From assembly GCA_963422275.1 (NCBI GenBank), contig OY729418.1, positions 1,054,001-1,118,000 of the forward strand: 64,000 bases of DNA, written 5' to 3'. The DNA is from G963422275 sp963422275 (GTDB lineage Bacteria > Pseudomonadota > Alphaproteobacteria > Rhodobacterales > Rhodobacteraceae). Shown here in pieces: positions 14,879 to 24,007 of this stretch (position 1 is the stretch's first letter; each line of letters starts with the position of its first letter). A program made the position numbers and the translations under genes. Under the pieces are notes generated by a model. The model had not been told where the DNA came from. It saw only the letters and a list, made by a program, of their open reading frames with translations, and did no database searches.

Positions 14879-17167
14879 ATGAAGAAGATGCAAATGGACC
14901 GGCGGCAGTTTGTCATCGCTGGCTCTAGCGCGGCTGGCGGATTGGTGCTTGGCTTCCATATCCCGGGCAGGGCGAATGCCGCTGCAATCATGGACGATCC
15001 GTGGATGGAGACGGGAGAGGGACATGAGGTGAATGCCTGGCTGGTCATCGATCCCGACAACACGGTGACCATCCGGGTTGGACAATCCGAAATGGGCGAA
15101 GGCGTGTTCACCGGAATGCCGATGCTTGTCGCCGAGGAACTGCAGTGCGATTGGTCGATGGTCAAAGCGGTGTATGCGGATACCAACCGACACGTTCAAA
15201 ACACTGCAGAGCCCTACATGGTAGCCGCAGGCGCTGCCAAGGACACAGACAACCTTTATCAGCGGATGTCCACCGGAGGCTCCGGAGCGGTTCGCCGTTC
15301 CCGGACTTACCTCTCGCAAGCTGGGGCCAGTGCGCGAGAGCGTCTGAAGCAAGCGGCCGCGGACGCGTGGGGAGTTGACCGGTCAGCGGTAACCGCCGAG
15401 AACGGCATCCTCTCCTCAGGCGGCAATTCCGGAACATTCGGCGAATTCGCCGCGGCCGCAGCTGCGGTTCAACTGGAGTCCGAGCCCGCTATCAAGACGC
15501 CTGATCAGTACACGCTGCTCGGGACATCAGTCCCTCGTCTTGACACGCCGCTGAAGGTCAATGGCAGCGCCACGTACGGAATAGACGTGCAGGTACCGGG
15601 CATGGTGTATGCGGCGGTCGAGGCTTCGCCGGTACCGGGCGGGCGGCTCGTGAGTTTCGACTTCGAGGTCGTCAAGGACCGGCCTGGCGTGATCACTGCC
15701 TATCGCATTGGAGAAGGCGGAATCGGTGTCCTGAATTACAGTCTCGACGAGGTTGCCAATCGGGTGACGGGGTTGCAGAGCGGTGTCGCGGTGATCGCCG
15801 ACACCTACTATCGGGCACTGACCGCGCTGCAGCTGATGCCGAAAGAGTGGGATTCTGGCGAGTTCGGGGACATCAACGACGAAAGCATCATTGATGGTGC
15901 CCTCGAGGTTCTCGCCGACCCGGACGACTCGACCTTCAATCCTGCGGATTCAGTGGGCGATGCACGGGGCGTGATTGCCGCTTCCTCCAACACGATGGAA
16001 GCCACTTACATCACACCGTATCTGGAGCATGCATGCATGGAGCCGATGAACTGCACCGCGCACGTGACGGGGGACCGGGCGGACATTTGGGTTGGAACGC
16101 AGAATCCTCCAAGGGCGCTTTCAGTTGCGGCGGAAGAGGCCGGATTGCCGGAGGAGAAAGTGTTCGTGCACACCGCTTTCCTGGGCACCGGATTCGGACG
16201 GCGCCTGCGTCAGGATGATGTCCGTCAGGCCGCCGCCATCGGCAAGGCGCTTGGAAGGCCGGTGAAAGTGATTTGGACAAGAGAGGAGACAACCCGTCAA
16301 GGCAAGTTTCGTCCCTACTCAACCTATCATTTCACGGCATCGGTGGACGCGAACGGCAAGCCTGAGGCATACTGGAACCGGATTGTCTCGCACTCGATCT
16401 TCAACCACCAGATTCCGCAATTCATGCAAGAGGGAATTGACAACCAAGCCGTTGAAGGCCTGGACGAGCGGCTTCCCTATGACTTCGCCAACAAGCAGGT
16501 GGACTATGCAATCCGGGATTCCCACTTGCCAGTGCACTGGTGGCGATCTGTCGGTGCATCGCAGAATGCGTTTGCCATGGAGGGCTTCATTGACGAGCTT
16601 GCTCATGCCGCCGGCGCAGACCCAGTCGAATTCCGCCTTGGCCTGTTGCCGGAGGGATCCGAATTCCGCGTGCCGCTGGAGACCGTGGCAAGGGAATCCG
16701 GCTGGACAACGGATCTCGGCAAGGGCGAGGGACTGGGCGTTGGCATGGCCGAAGCGTTCGGAACCATCGTCGCTCAAGTGGCCTATGTCACTGTCAGCCG
16801 GCGCGGGCAGCTGCGGGTGGAGACCATCGATTGCGCGATCGACTGCGGACATGTCATTCATCCGAAACTCGTCGAGATGCAGGTGGAAAGCTCCGTCGTG
16901 TTTGGACTCACTGCCGCCCTCTATGGAGAAATCCATATCAAGAACGGTGCGGTCGTGGAGGACAATTTCGACCAGTATCTGATGTTGCGCATGAACGAGA
17001 TGCCGGAAATCCGCACCCATTGGGCGCTGTCTGGCGGCGACAAATGGGGCGGAGTCGGAGAACCGGCCGTTCCACCCGTCGCTCCTGCGGTCGCTAACGC
17101 GATATTCGCGGCCACGGGCAAGCGAATCCGGAGGCTTCCTATCCGCAACCATGACCTGACCGCTTGA
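14879..17167 (+). CDS. Molybdopterin-binding oxidoreductase large subunit (IorB-like), Tat-exported
   Basis: A 762-residue protein starting at ATG 14879 behind GGGAGG. It opens with a twin-arginine signal (DRRQFVIAGSSAAGGLVLGF), so it is exported folded to the periplasm. The IorB/aldehyde oxidoreductase fold is supported by NTVTIRVGQSEMGEGVFTG, RLDTPLKVNGSATYGIDVQ and FLGTGFGRRL. The C-terminal GGVGEPAVPP contains the catalytic Glu typical of the family. The substrate is unknown: the family oxidises N-heterocycles and aldehydes. Its location beside a cytochrome c suggests electrons leave through the cytochrome. Confidence 0.88.
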   Translation: MKKMQMDRRQFVIAGSSAAGGLVLGFHIPGRANAAAIMDDPWMETGEGHEVNAWLVIDPDNTVTIRVGQSEMGEGVFTGMPMLVAEELQCDWSMVKAVYADTNRHVQNTAEPYMVAAGAAKDTDNLYQRMSTGGSGAVRRSRTYLSQAGASARERLKQAAADAWGVDRSAVTAENGILSSGGNSGTFGEFAAAAAAVQLESEPAIKTPDQYTLLGTSVPRLDTPLKVNGSATYGIDVQVPGMVYAAVEASPVPGGRLVSFDFEVVKDRPGVITAYRIGEGGIGVLNYSLDEVANRVTGLQSGVAVIADTYYRALTALQLMPKEWDSGEFGDINDESIIDGALEVLADPDDSTFNPADSVGDARGVIAASSNTMEATYITPYLEHACMEPMNCTAHVTGDRADIWVGTQNPPRALSVAAEEAGLPEEKVFVHTAFLGTGFGRRLRQDDVRQAAAIGKALGRPVKVIWTREETTRQGKFRPYSTYHFTASVDANGKPEAYWNRIVSHSIFNHQIPQFMQEGIDNQAVEGLDERLPYDFANKQVDYAIRDSHLPVHWWRSVGASQNAFAMEGFIDELAHAAGADPVEFRLGLLPEGSEFRVPLETVARESGWTTDLGKGEGLGVGMAEAFGTIVAQVAYVTVSRRGQLRVETIDCAIDCGHVIHPKLVEMQVESSVVFGLTAALYGEIHIKNGAVVEDNFDQYLMLRMNEMPEIRTHWALSGGDKWGGVGEPAVPPVAPAVANAIFAATGKRIRRLPIRNHDLTA

Positions 17168-17226
17168 CGCGGTTTCACGAAACACCGGCGGCCGGGTTTT
17201 AGGCCGCCGGATGGGAAGGCGGCGGC

Positions 17227-17562
17227 ATGCAGTGCGTGAATGGTTTGCTTTCGGCAATCTCCGCAACCGCGCTCCTGTCGGCTACCGGGGCGAGTGCAGA
17301 ATTTCCAGGTGTCGTCGCCCTTGCCAACATGTGTGCAACCTGCCACAGTCGCGACGAAGAGCGCCCTTCATCGATCCCGTCCCTGACACCTCTCGATGAA
17401 GAGACCATGCGGGCCTTCCTGATCGGTTTTCGAACAGGAGACATTGAGGCCACGGTCATGGACCGAATCGCCAATGCCCTCACCGATGCCGAAATCGAGG
17501 CTTTGGCGCGCCACTTCGGCGACACCACAGAACAGGAACAGCGCCGCCGGGGCTTGAAATGA
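17227..17562 (+). CDS. Small c-type cytochrome (FccA-like)
   Basis: A 111-residue monohaem cytochrome. It has a signal peptide (GLLSAISATALLSATGASA), haem motif CATCH and a likely Met ligand in ATVMDRIANAL. The start ATG 17227 follows GGAAGGCGG. The gene overlaps the next one, which encodes the flavoprotein subunit of flavocytochrome c sulfide dehydrogenase, by ATGA. That argues that this is the cytochrome subunit FccA. It could equally accept electrons from the molybdenum enzyme upstream. Confidence 0.82.
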   Translation: MQCVNGLLSAISATALLSATGASAEFPGVVALANMCATCHSRDEERPSSIPSLTPLDEETMRAFLIGFRTGDIEATVMDRIANALTDAEIEALARHFGDTTEQEQRRRGLK

Positions 17563-18845
17563 CACTTGCCGGCCAGCGCAAGTCGCGCCGCGATTTCCTG
17601 AAGATAGCCAGTGGCGTTGTCACCGCCGGTGCGTTGGCGGAGCGGGGAGGCGCGGATATCAACGCGCAGGTGGTGGTCGTTGGCGGTGGCTTCGGTGGAG
17701 CAATCTGCGCTCGCTATCTGAAGCGCCTCGTGGCTGGGCTGGACGTGACTCTGGTCGAGCGACGACAGAAATTCGTCACCTGCCCCTTCAGCAACGCGGT
17801 GATTGGCGGCTTGCAGGAACTGGACTCGGTTTCCCACGGTTTCGGCGGGTTGCAAAGGGACGGCATACGGGTGTTGCAGGAGGAAGCGGTCGCAATCGAT
17901 CCTGACGTCCGCGCGGTTCATCTCGCGGGCGGCGGCATGCTGCCATACGACCGCCTTGTTCTCTCTCCGGGAATCGATTTCAAGTGGAACTCAATCGAGG
18001 GGTATGACGAGACCTCCGCCTCGCGCATGCCGCATGCCTGGAAGGCGGGCAGCCAGACAGTGCTCCTCCGCCGTAAACTAGAGGAAATGGATGACGGCGG
18101 CCTCGTCGTGATCGCGGTGCCTGCCAACCCGTATCGGTGCCCGCCAGGCCCATACGAACGGGCAAGTCTCATTGCCAACTACCTGCATCGGCACAAGTCT
18201 CGCTCAAAGGTGATAATCCTCGACAGCAAAGACGATTTCTCGAAACAAGGCCTCTTTCGTGAGGGGTGGAATCAGCTGTATCCCGGCAAGATTGAATGGC
18301 TTGGATTTTCGGATGTCGGCAATGTCATTGCGGTGGAACCCGACGCAATGGTCGTGCATACAGATTTCGAGGAGTTCCAACCGGATGTCGCCAACATCAT
18401 ACCGCCACAACGGTCCGCGCGGTTTGTTGACACGGCAGGCCTTGCTGCCGGTGGCGACTGGTGCCAAGTCAATCAGCGGACGTTTGAGTCCATCGTCGTG
18501 CCGAACATTCACCTGCTGGGGGACGCCATAATCGCCGGAGCGATGCCCAAGTCGGGATTCAGCGCGAACAACCAGGCCAAGGTTTGCGCCCGTGCAGTTG
18601 CTTCGATGCTCCGGGGCAAGCTGCCGCCTGAACCTGTTCTCATCAACACCTGTTACAGCCTGCTGGCAGAGGACTACGGCATTTCGGTTGCGGCGGTGTA
18701 TCGCTTGAACGAGAGTGGCGAAATCGCGCCGGTGCCCGGTTCCGGGGGCGTGAGCCCTCCCGGCGCCCCAAGGGAAGTGCGGCATGCTGAAGCCGAATTT
18801 GCACGCGGTTGGTATGCAAGCATCACCGCTGACATGTTTGGGTGA
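17559..18845 (+). CDS. fccB: Flavocytochrome c sulfide dehydrogenase, flavoprotein subunit
   Basis: A 428-residue FAD-dependent protein with a twin-arginine signal (SRRDFLKIASG). It has an FAD-binding VVVGGGFGGAICARYL and a redox Cys in TCPFSN. The family signatures YRCPPGPYERASL and LGDAIIAGAMPKSGFSANNQ are present. FccB oxidises sulfide in the periplasm and hands electrons to the haem subunit FccA, encoded upstream with a 4-nt overlap. Length is normal and no damage is visible. Soxrelated naming (SoxF) is also used for this protein. Confidence 0.9.
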   Translation: MTLAGQRKSRRDFLKIASGVVTAGALAERGGADINAQVVVVGGGFGGAICARYLKRLVAGLDVTLVERRQKFVTCPFSNAVIGGLQELDSVSHGFGGLQRDGIRVLQEEAVAIDPDVRAVHLAGGGMLPYDRLVLSPGIDFKWNSIEGYDETSASRMPHAWKAGSQTVLLRRKLEEMDDGGLVVIAVPANPYRCPPGPYERASLIANYLHRHKSRSKVIILDSKDDFSKQGLFREGWNQLYPGKIEWLGFSDVGNVIAVEPDAMVVHTDFEEFQPDVANIIPPQRSARFVDTAGLAAGGDWCQVNQRTFESIVVPNIHLLGDAIIAGAMPKSGFSANNQAKVCARAVASMLRGKLPPEPVLINTCYSLLAEDYGISVAAVYRLNESGEIAPVPGSGGVSPPGAPREVRHAEAEFARGWYASITADMFG

Positions 18846-18858
18846 TGCGGAAAGCTCC

Positions 18859-19320
18859 GTGTGGAAGACCGCTCTGACTGGCATCATCCTGTCGGGGGTT
18901 GCGCTGGCTGCATTTGGCGCCCCCGGAGTTGCAGAGGAAGACTGGGCCTGCAGAGTTGAGGAATTCGCGATTCCGGAGTCCTTGACCGGTCGGCCCGGAG
19001 ACCCTGCGCAGGGCGAGCGGGTCGTGCGTGACGCAAACAACGTGACTTGCCTGATCTGCCATTCAATTCCGATTTCGGGAGAGCCGGATCCAGGAAACAT
19101 AGGTCCTCCGCTGCAAGGAGTCGGAAGCCGTTACTCGGCAGGTGAACTGCGATTGCGAATCGTAGACCCGAAACTCCTGAATCCGGATTCGGTAATGCCG
19201 TCTTACTATAAGATGGACGGCCTGCATGAGGTCGCGGACGAATACAGAGGCCAACCAATCTATAGCGCACAAAACGTGGAGGATGTCGTCGCATACTTGC
19301 TGACACTGGTCGAGGAGTGA
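18859..19320 (+). CDS. soxX: Sulfur-oxidation cytochrome SoxX
   Basis: About 153 residues when started at GTG 18859, which gives a clean signal peptide (VWKTALTGIILSGVALAAFG); an upstream ATG at 18814 would overlap fccB. The haem motif is CLICH and the Met ligand is in SVMPSYY, as in SoxX. SoxX normally pairs with SoxA to attach thiosulfate to the SoxYZ carrier. Here it is the last gene of the operon, and soxA, soxY, soxZ and soxB do not follow, so partners must lie elsewhere or be lost. Confidence 0.82.
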   Translation: MWKTALTGIILSGVALAAFGAPGVAEEDWACRVEEFAIPESLTGRPGDPAQGERVVRDANNVTCLICHSIPISGEPDPGNIGPPLQGVGSRYSAGELRLRIVDPKLLNPDSVMPSYYKMDGLHEVADEYRGQPIYSAQNVEDVVAYLLTLVEE

Positions 19321-19443
19321 AGCCAAGACACTGGCTGCGGAATTCGCGTTGGGCCCGCTACAATGCACCAGAGCGGCAAAGGCCTTGCCGGACAGCCCAT
19401 GACAATGCCGGCACCCAGGCGAAGATCCAAAGAGGAACGCGGC

Positions 19444-20739
19444 ATGAGTGATCGCGAGATTGGTCCTGATTTGTCAGGTCTCGAGGAATTCGCAAAGCGC
19501 ACGAATCGGGAAAAGGCTCTGTTCTTTGTCGGGCGGAAGCCTGAGATCAAAGACATCGCAGGCGCAGGCGCCCGTGCGTTCAGCACGGTAATGGCGAGAG
19601 ACCTGCCTGAGGGCCAGACTCGCATCTGTGCAGGGCGGCGCTCATGGAGCTGGCAAGACTGCACTGCTCTCGCGCCTGCGCGAGATCTGGGACACGGACA
19701 GCGCGGCACCTCTCCCGGTTCTGCTTGACCGGAAAGTCCTCAATTCCGAGGAGGTTCTTGCGGAGAAAATTGTCGGTGTGCTGAACCTAAAGAAACTGCC
19801 GGAATTCCGGCAGACGGTGACGCAGCGTTTGCATGCGGACGTCAAAATCCTCGGCGTCGGTGGCGAGACCGTTAGCGCAATGTCCACGGCTCCGCCAAAT
19901 CCCTCTCTCGACATTGTCGCGGAGATGTTCCCGCTCCACGAGTGGAAGCGTCCGCTCTGCCTGATGTTCGACGAGATGCAGAACGTCATCAAGCCGCAAG
20001 TCGACGTGCTGGAGCCGCTGCACCTTGGCACGCACGGACTTCCCGTGGTGTCAGTGCTCGCCGGCCTCGCCAACACCCACGCCATCCTTGGGAAGCACGG
20101 CCTGAACCACATCGCCGACAATGCCACCCACAAGCTCGGGGTGTTGGCGTTCGAAGAAGCTGCCGAAGCCGCGGAGATGTTTCTGGACGGGTTCCGCATC
20201 GACCGAACCAGCGTTGGCATCGACTGGCCCGCCGAGGTCGCAGCGACCTCGGATGGTTGGCCCAGGCATCTGCACAACTCGTTGCAAGCTCTCGTTCAAG
20301 AACTTTTGACCGCCAACGGCCGGCTCGCGGACATATGGATGCGGACGCAGTGCGGCGGGGCGTTCGCACACGCCAGGCGCGCTCTTATTGGGACCGCATC
20401 GAGAGCAGCGAGTTGGAAAGATCGAAAATTTTGCTGACAGAGTTGATGCAACGACTTCCCGATGAAGGACTCGAGCGTCACGAGATCGTGGACGAAATCG
20501 AGGCGTGCGCCGATTCCTCGGGTCCGTCCGGGAAGCGCTTGCCGGAGGGTTTCACCGCCACTCTATTCCTCGACCGCCTGATCGCCAAGGGCGCACTGCA
20601 GTCGGACGGTGCTGGCAAGCTCATCTGCCCAATTCCGGGCCTCCAAGACTTCATGGCACATGGTTTTGCTATGCCACTCGGTCCATATCCCCTGCCGAAG
20701 CGGTCTGAGCGGCGGACGAATGCGTTGCGGCCCTCCTGA
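19444..20739 (+). pseudogene. AAA-family ATPase, twice frameshifted
   Basis: It starts at ATG 19444 (MSDREIGPDLSGLEEFAKR). The P-loop GGAHGAGKT lies in another frame; an extra T near 19627 explains the first shift. The middle part has a Walker B-like CLMFDEMQN and THAILGKHGLN. A second shift near 20330 leads to WDRIESSELERSKILLTEL and a C-terminal winged-helix-like end. Restored, it would be a protein of about 430 residues of the AAA_16/Orc1-like type. The biological role is unknown. The gene is inactive as read. Confidence 0.7.
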
Positions 20740-20794
20740 TAGATCCCTGAACCCAAGGTGTTAGACGGCTGCACACGGAAACTCTGAGAAGTGA

Positions 20795-20970
20795 TGAAGG
20801 CGGCGATCTCCACACCCAAACCGTGAACAACCGGCACAGCCGCCTCAAGGACTTCTTGCATCCCCGCCGTGGCATCGCAACCCGCTATCCGGACAACTAT
20901 CTGAGCTGGTTCCACCTCGTCGCGCTCGGCAAGCGCCCAGCGCCAAGCCTGCAATTCGCGAATTAAGCCA
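20795..20970 (+). pseudogene. IS1595-family transposase C-terminal remnant
   Basis: The frame reads TQTVNNRHSRLKDFLHPRRG, then YLSWFHLVALGKR, and stops at 20964-20966. The right-end signature GCGAATTAAGCC follows. This is the C-terminus of ISXO2-like (IS1595) transposases. Nothing of the rest of the element remains to the left. Confidence 0.65.
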
Positions 20971-21047
20971 TTTTTTGGAGTAGTTCCCATTTTTTATTGC
21001 GAGTTCAGGCGCAATAGCCTAGTCGGAAAGTTCAAGAGGGGACACAC

Positions 21048-21308
21048 ATGACCAACGAAAAGCTAAGGATAGTAATATTCCAGAAACGAGGACACTGGCT
21101 GGCTCAATGTTTGGATTACGACATAAGTGCTCGGGGCAAAACCTTGAAGGAAGCCCAAGATAGCCTGGCCATCGCAATCCAATGCCACCTTGGCGAAAGC
21201 ATTGAGCACACTGGCAAGGCGTTTGGCGGGATTGATTCAGCCCCCGAAGTGTTTCAACGCAGGCGGCAACCAAAAAGCGTGACAAGAGTGCAACTCGATG
21301 AAGATTAG
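21048..21308 (+). CDS. HicB-like / DUF1902-type small protein
   Basis: An 86-residue protein with the partial RNase-H-like HicB fold: RIVIFQKRGHWLAQCLDYD, then ARGKTLKEAQDSLAIAIQCH. It starts at ATG 21048 after GAGGGGAC. HicB antitoxins normally accompany a HicA toxin, but none is seen on either side. It may be a solitary antitoxin or a related regulator. It appears intact. Confidence 0.65.
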   Translation: MTNEKLRIVIFQKRGHWLAQCLDYDISARGKTLKEAQDSLAIAIQCHLGESIEHTGKAFGGIDSAPEVFQRRRQPKSVTRVQLDED

Positions 21309-21426
21309 CTTGACCTGATTTCCAAAGTTCCAGCGCAGTCCGCCATGCATTTTGCTCCTGACATTGAACTTGCGGTCGCTGAGTAGTTCGCATGTCTGTT
21401 CCTTTTGGAACCCACTCATCTTTCAA

Positions 21427-21750
21427 TCAGTGTTTTTGACTTGGGCCAAGAAACAAGGGGGCGAGGTTTCCGTTCGGAATGAGCTTGGCGACGATGGTGC
21501 TCCGGGGGGGGGTGCAACACCCTGCACTTACATCACAGGGCCGGTACTCGCCCGCGTAGGGGTGCAGGCAGGCGATGGCATGATAGTTGATGGCTTTAAG
21601 CATGGTCTGTGACAGGAACGGCACACCAACCCCAAATGCCGCTGTAACAGCAGATTCCAGAAACCAATAGTGTCGCCCACCGTTCTCGACTGTCATTGAG
21701 TTATACGAGGAGTGATCCTCTCTTTGCCCCGTCAACTCGTAGAGAATCAT
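21427..21750 (-). pseudogene. Fic/Doc-family protein, N-terminal fragment
   Basis: The first ~75 residues match the region before the catalytic Fic motif: FLSQTMLKAINYHAIACLHP followed by AGEYRPCDV. After TPPRS the frame is disturbed at a G-run (about 21505-21514) and the HPFxDGNGR motif is never reached. Its ATG 21750 overlaps the stop of a 69-residue gene by ATGA, so the pair was translationally coupled like a toxin-antitoxin module. Confidence 0.55.
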
Positions 21751-21956
21751 AGGCTACTGCCCCTGCCCCGCTTCTCCAATATCCCTATCACATCATTTCG
21801 GGTGATAGCGCTGCCATCCCCCATCGTTCCCATGATGAATGATATCTGTTGCTCACGCCGTTCTTCTTGGGTTATCGGCCGCTTCGCCGCTTTCCGTAGG
21901 GAACTGAGAGCCTTCGGGTCCGTCTGCGGTGGTTTCTCGTTTGCGTGCGCTGACAC
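21747..21956 (-). CDS. Small protein coupled to a Fic fragment, possible antitoxin
   Basis: A 69-residue hydrophilic protein with GTG start 21956, preceded by GGAGAGGA. It reads ITQEERREQQISFIMGTMGD and ITRNDVIGILEKRGRG. The 4-nt overlap with the Fic-like frame and its size suggest an antitoxin or partner. The known Fic inhibitory motif (S/T)xxxE(G/N) is not evident, so the assignment rests on position. Confidence 0.5.
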   Translation of the reverse strand: MSAHANEKPPQTDPKALSSLRKAAKRPITQEERREQQISFIMGTMGDGSAITRNDVIGILEKRGRGSSL

Positions 21957-22310
21957 GGTCTATCCTCTCCGATGTTTTCCGCTTCGTCCACGCGTTCCTA
22001 GCATAACTGAGTGACCGGGCTATGCCACTCTTGTTGAAACACGGCCCAGGAACATTTTATTGTCGTGATTGAGTGCCGGCGACCGGTACAAGGCTGCCTG
22101 CCGCGGGAGCTTAACGAGGTCCAATTTGGCACACAGACAACGAACTGATCCGCATCTGGATCGCGTCCGCCGGAACCAAACGCCGCCGCTACGCCATATA
22201 CAACTGCACGATGTGACGGGTCTGGCGTGCCATCAGCCGCCGTGCGCCTCGGTCGCGCATAGCGGTCCCGACTACGCCACCCGATCCTACCAGCCGGGTC
22301 GCCGCGGCAG
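21957..22310. other. Unassigned DNA upstream of the small Fic partner gene
   Basis: It contains the promoter and ribosome-binding region of the minus-strand pair and otherwise only short frames without recognisable motifs. Confidence 0.3.
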
Positions 22311-22314
22311 ATAG

Positions 22315-22505
22315 GCTGGGTTGTCGTTGGTCATCTTCCACCCATTCCCGTCCTTGCGCAGCCGCTTCACCACCAGATCATCGTCGGTGTGAAGCACGAA
22401 CACCTATCCGTTCCGAGGCTCGGCGGGCGACCGGTCCAGCAGGATGAAGTCGCGGTCAGCTAAGACGCCGGCGCCATCGAATCGCCCGCCGCGCAAGCAG
22501 CCGGC
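22315..22505 (-). pseudogene. S24-family (LexA/CI-like) repressor C-terminal remnant
   Basis: Across two frames the minus strand reads LADRDFILLDRSPAEPRNG, then VFVLHTDDDLVVKRLRKDG, then GWKMTNDNPAYLP. This is the C-terminal dimerisation/peptidase half of phage-type S24 repressors. The N-terminal HTH is missing and a frame break lies near 22405. It indicates a former prophage or mobile element. Confidence 0.55.
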
Positions 22506-22569
22506 AGAACTAGCAGATCGTCGCGTGGTCTGGGTTACGATGGGTTACGACCGACCACCGAAATTCCGC

Positions 22570-22890
22570 AGAACAGCATTAAGTTCAGAGTGCGCCTTCA
22601 GCACCTGCCCAAGCGCGCGTGCCGAAAGTGAGTTTGACCGATCATGCGGAAGCACTCTGGATCATCGGATTGACATAGTGTCCTGGCACCCAAGCGCGAA
22701 CGCACCAAGCCGAGAACCCACACCAGACGCTGCCAGTCAATCAGGTGTTCACCTTGCGGAGCGCATTGTCCCGTTCCACGCGCCCGGCAACCATCGTCAT
22801 GAAGAAATCCATCCCACTCTCCCTCAATCATGCTTCAGAACAATCACTTGCGCAAGTCCTCCGGCATGTATGTCCAAGGCTAGAGAGGCC
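22570..22890 (-). pseudogene. IS-G (IS5 family) remnant, copy 3
   Basis: The transposase start is at ATG 22812 (MDFFMTMVAGRVERDNALRK). After a frame change it continues LIDWQRLVWVLGLVRSRLG. The left end near 22887 is diverged. It lacks the catalytic core. Confidence 0.55.
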
Positions 22891-23390
22891 GTTTTACGAC
22901 AGTTTTGGAATTCAGGATGGTTCCCCACAGGAAATTGTTTCCGTATCTCGCAATCATGGCCAATTCTGGTTCGGCAGCCTTCAACCAAAGAGAAAAGGTT
23001 GGAAGAGAAAATCTCGAAAAAAATTCCCGAATGACATCGCTTCTGATTCTCGCATTGTTTTCTTCAGGCCCGGCACATGGGGATTCAACCTCGATTCAAC
23101 CGACACTTGATATCCCAAAGGCGCTCGAAGAATCAATCATTGGACAGACACGAGATGGCCAATAGTGCAGGTGCAAGAGCCGCGACGAAAAGATCCACTG
23201 CACTTACGGACCTGAAAGCAACGCCGAAGAGTATGTCGCCGAGGCGGCATATGTCCCGTCGTTTCCCGCGTCTGGAAAATCAGGACGGGCGTTGCGGAGC
23301 GCGTCGGCATCAAGGGCAGCGTCGCGGTCGCCAACGCGACGACCGCGCGTGGCCGATGGCCAAGACGGTGATTTTCCGTTCAAAGAACAT
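22891..23390. other. Low-information stretch with one possible small secreted peptide
   Basis: No recognised gene. A 44-residue frame at 23031-23165 on the plus strand begins with a signal-peptide-like stretch (MTSLLILALFSSGPAHG), but no ribosome-binding site is clear. It is noted as a candidate only. Confidence 0.25.
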
Positions 23391-23840
23391 GGTTCAATCT
23401 GTAATTCGTAGGCATGGCTGATGGACTGGCTTGCGATTTGCTTTGGACTTGGGGGCAGACGGATGGACCGGGTGCGGTTTCGGGACTGGGTTTCCAGCAT
23501 CGATGAGCTGACGGCGGCGCAGCGCCGGGAGGCCGCGACGGTTTTGTCGAATCCGCTGGAGGGCGAAGCCTCTCTGGCGGCAATCGAGCTGGGGATCAAC
23601 GAGGAGCGCCGCTGTCCGCACAGCGGCAGCGGCGGCGCGGCTACCCTGTACATCCAGACGGCCACCAGCCGCGACAGCCAGATCAAGGCCTTCCTGCGAC
23701 GCTTCCGCGGCATCGCGACCAAGCATCTCGACAGCTACCTTAGGTGGTTCCATCTCGTCGTACTCGGCAGGCACCCATCGCCGAGAGCCTGTCTCGCCGC
23801 GGCCAGCGCCAGGTCAAGCCTGCGATTCGCGAATTAAGCC
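23391..23840 (+). mobile_element. IS1595-family deletion derivative (450 bp)
   Basis: It begins GGTTCAATCTGTAATTCG and ends GCGAATTAAGCC. Inside, the N-terminus (FRDWVSSIDELTAAQRREAA, from 23463) is joined to the C-terminal part (AFLRRFRGIATKHLDSYLRW), with the zinc-binding and catalytic middle deleted. The result is a non-autonomous derivative with both ends kept. It is similar in design to the copies at 42024, 52060 and 57982. Confidence 0.7.
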
Positions 23841-24007
23841 AAGAACATCGAAGCGTCTGGAGCTCTTTCCAAACTTTCGCGGAAGTCTCAGCTTGATTGC
23901 CGGCTGTCTGCTTCCCCACCGTGAACGGGACCTACGCCCCGCCACGGGCACCAAGAACCTCGCGGGACATATCAGACGACTTGCCAAAGACACCGTCTAG
24001 CACGACT

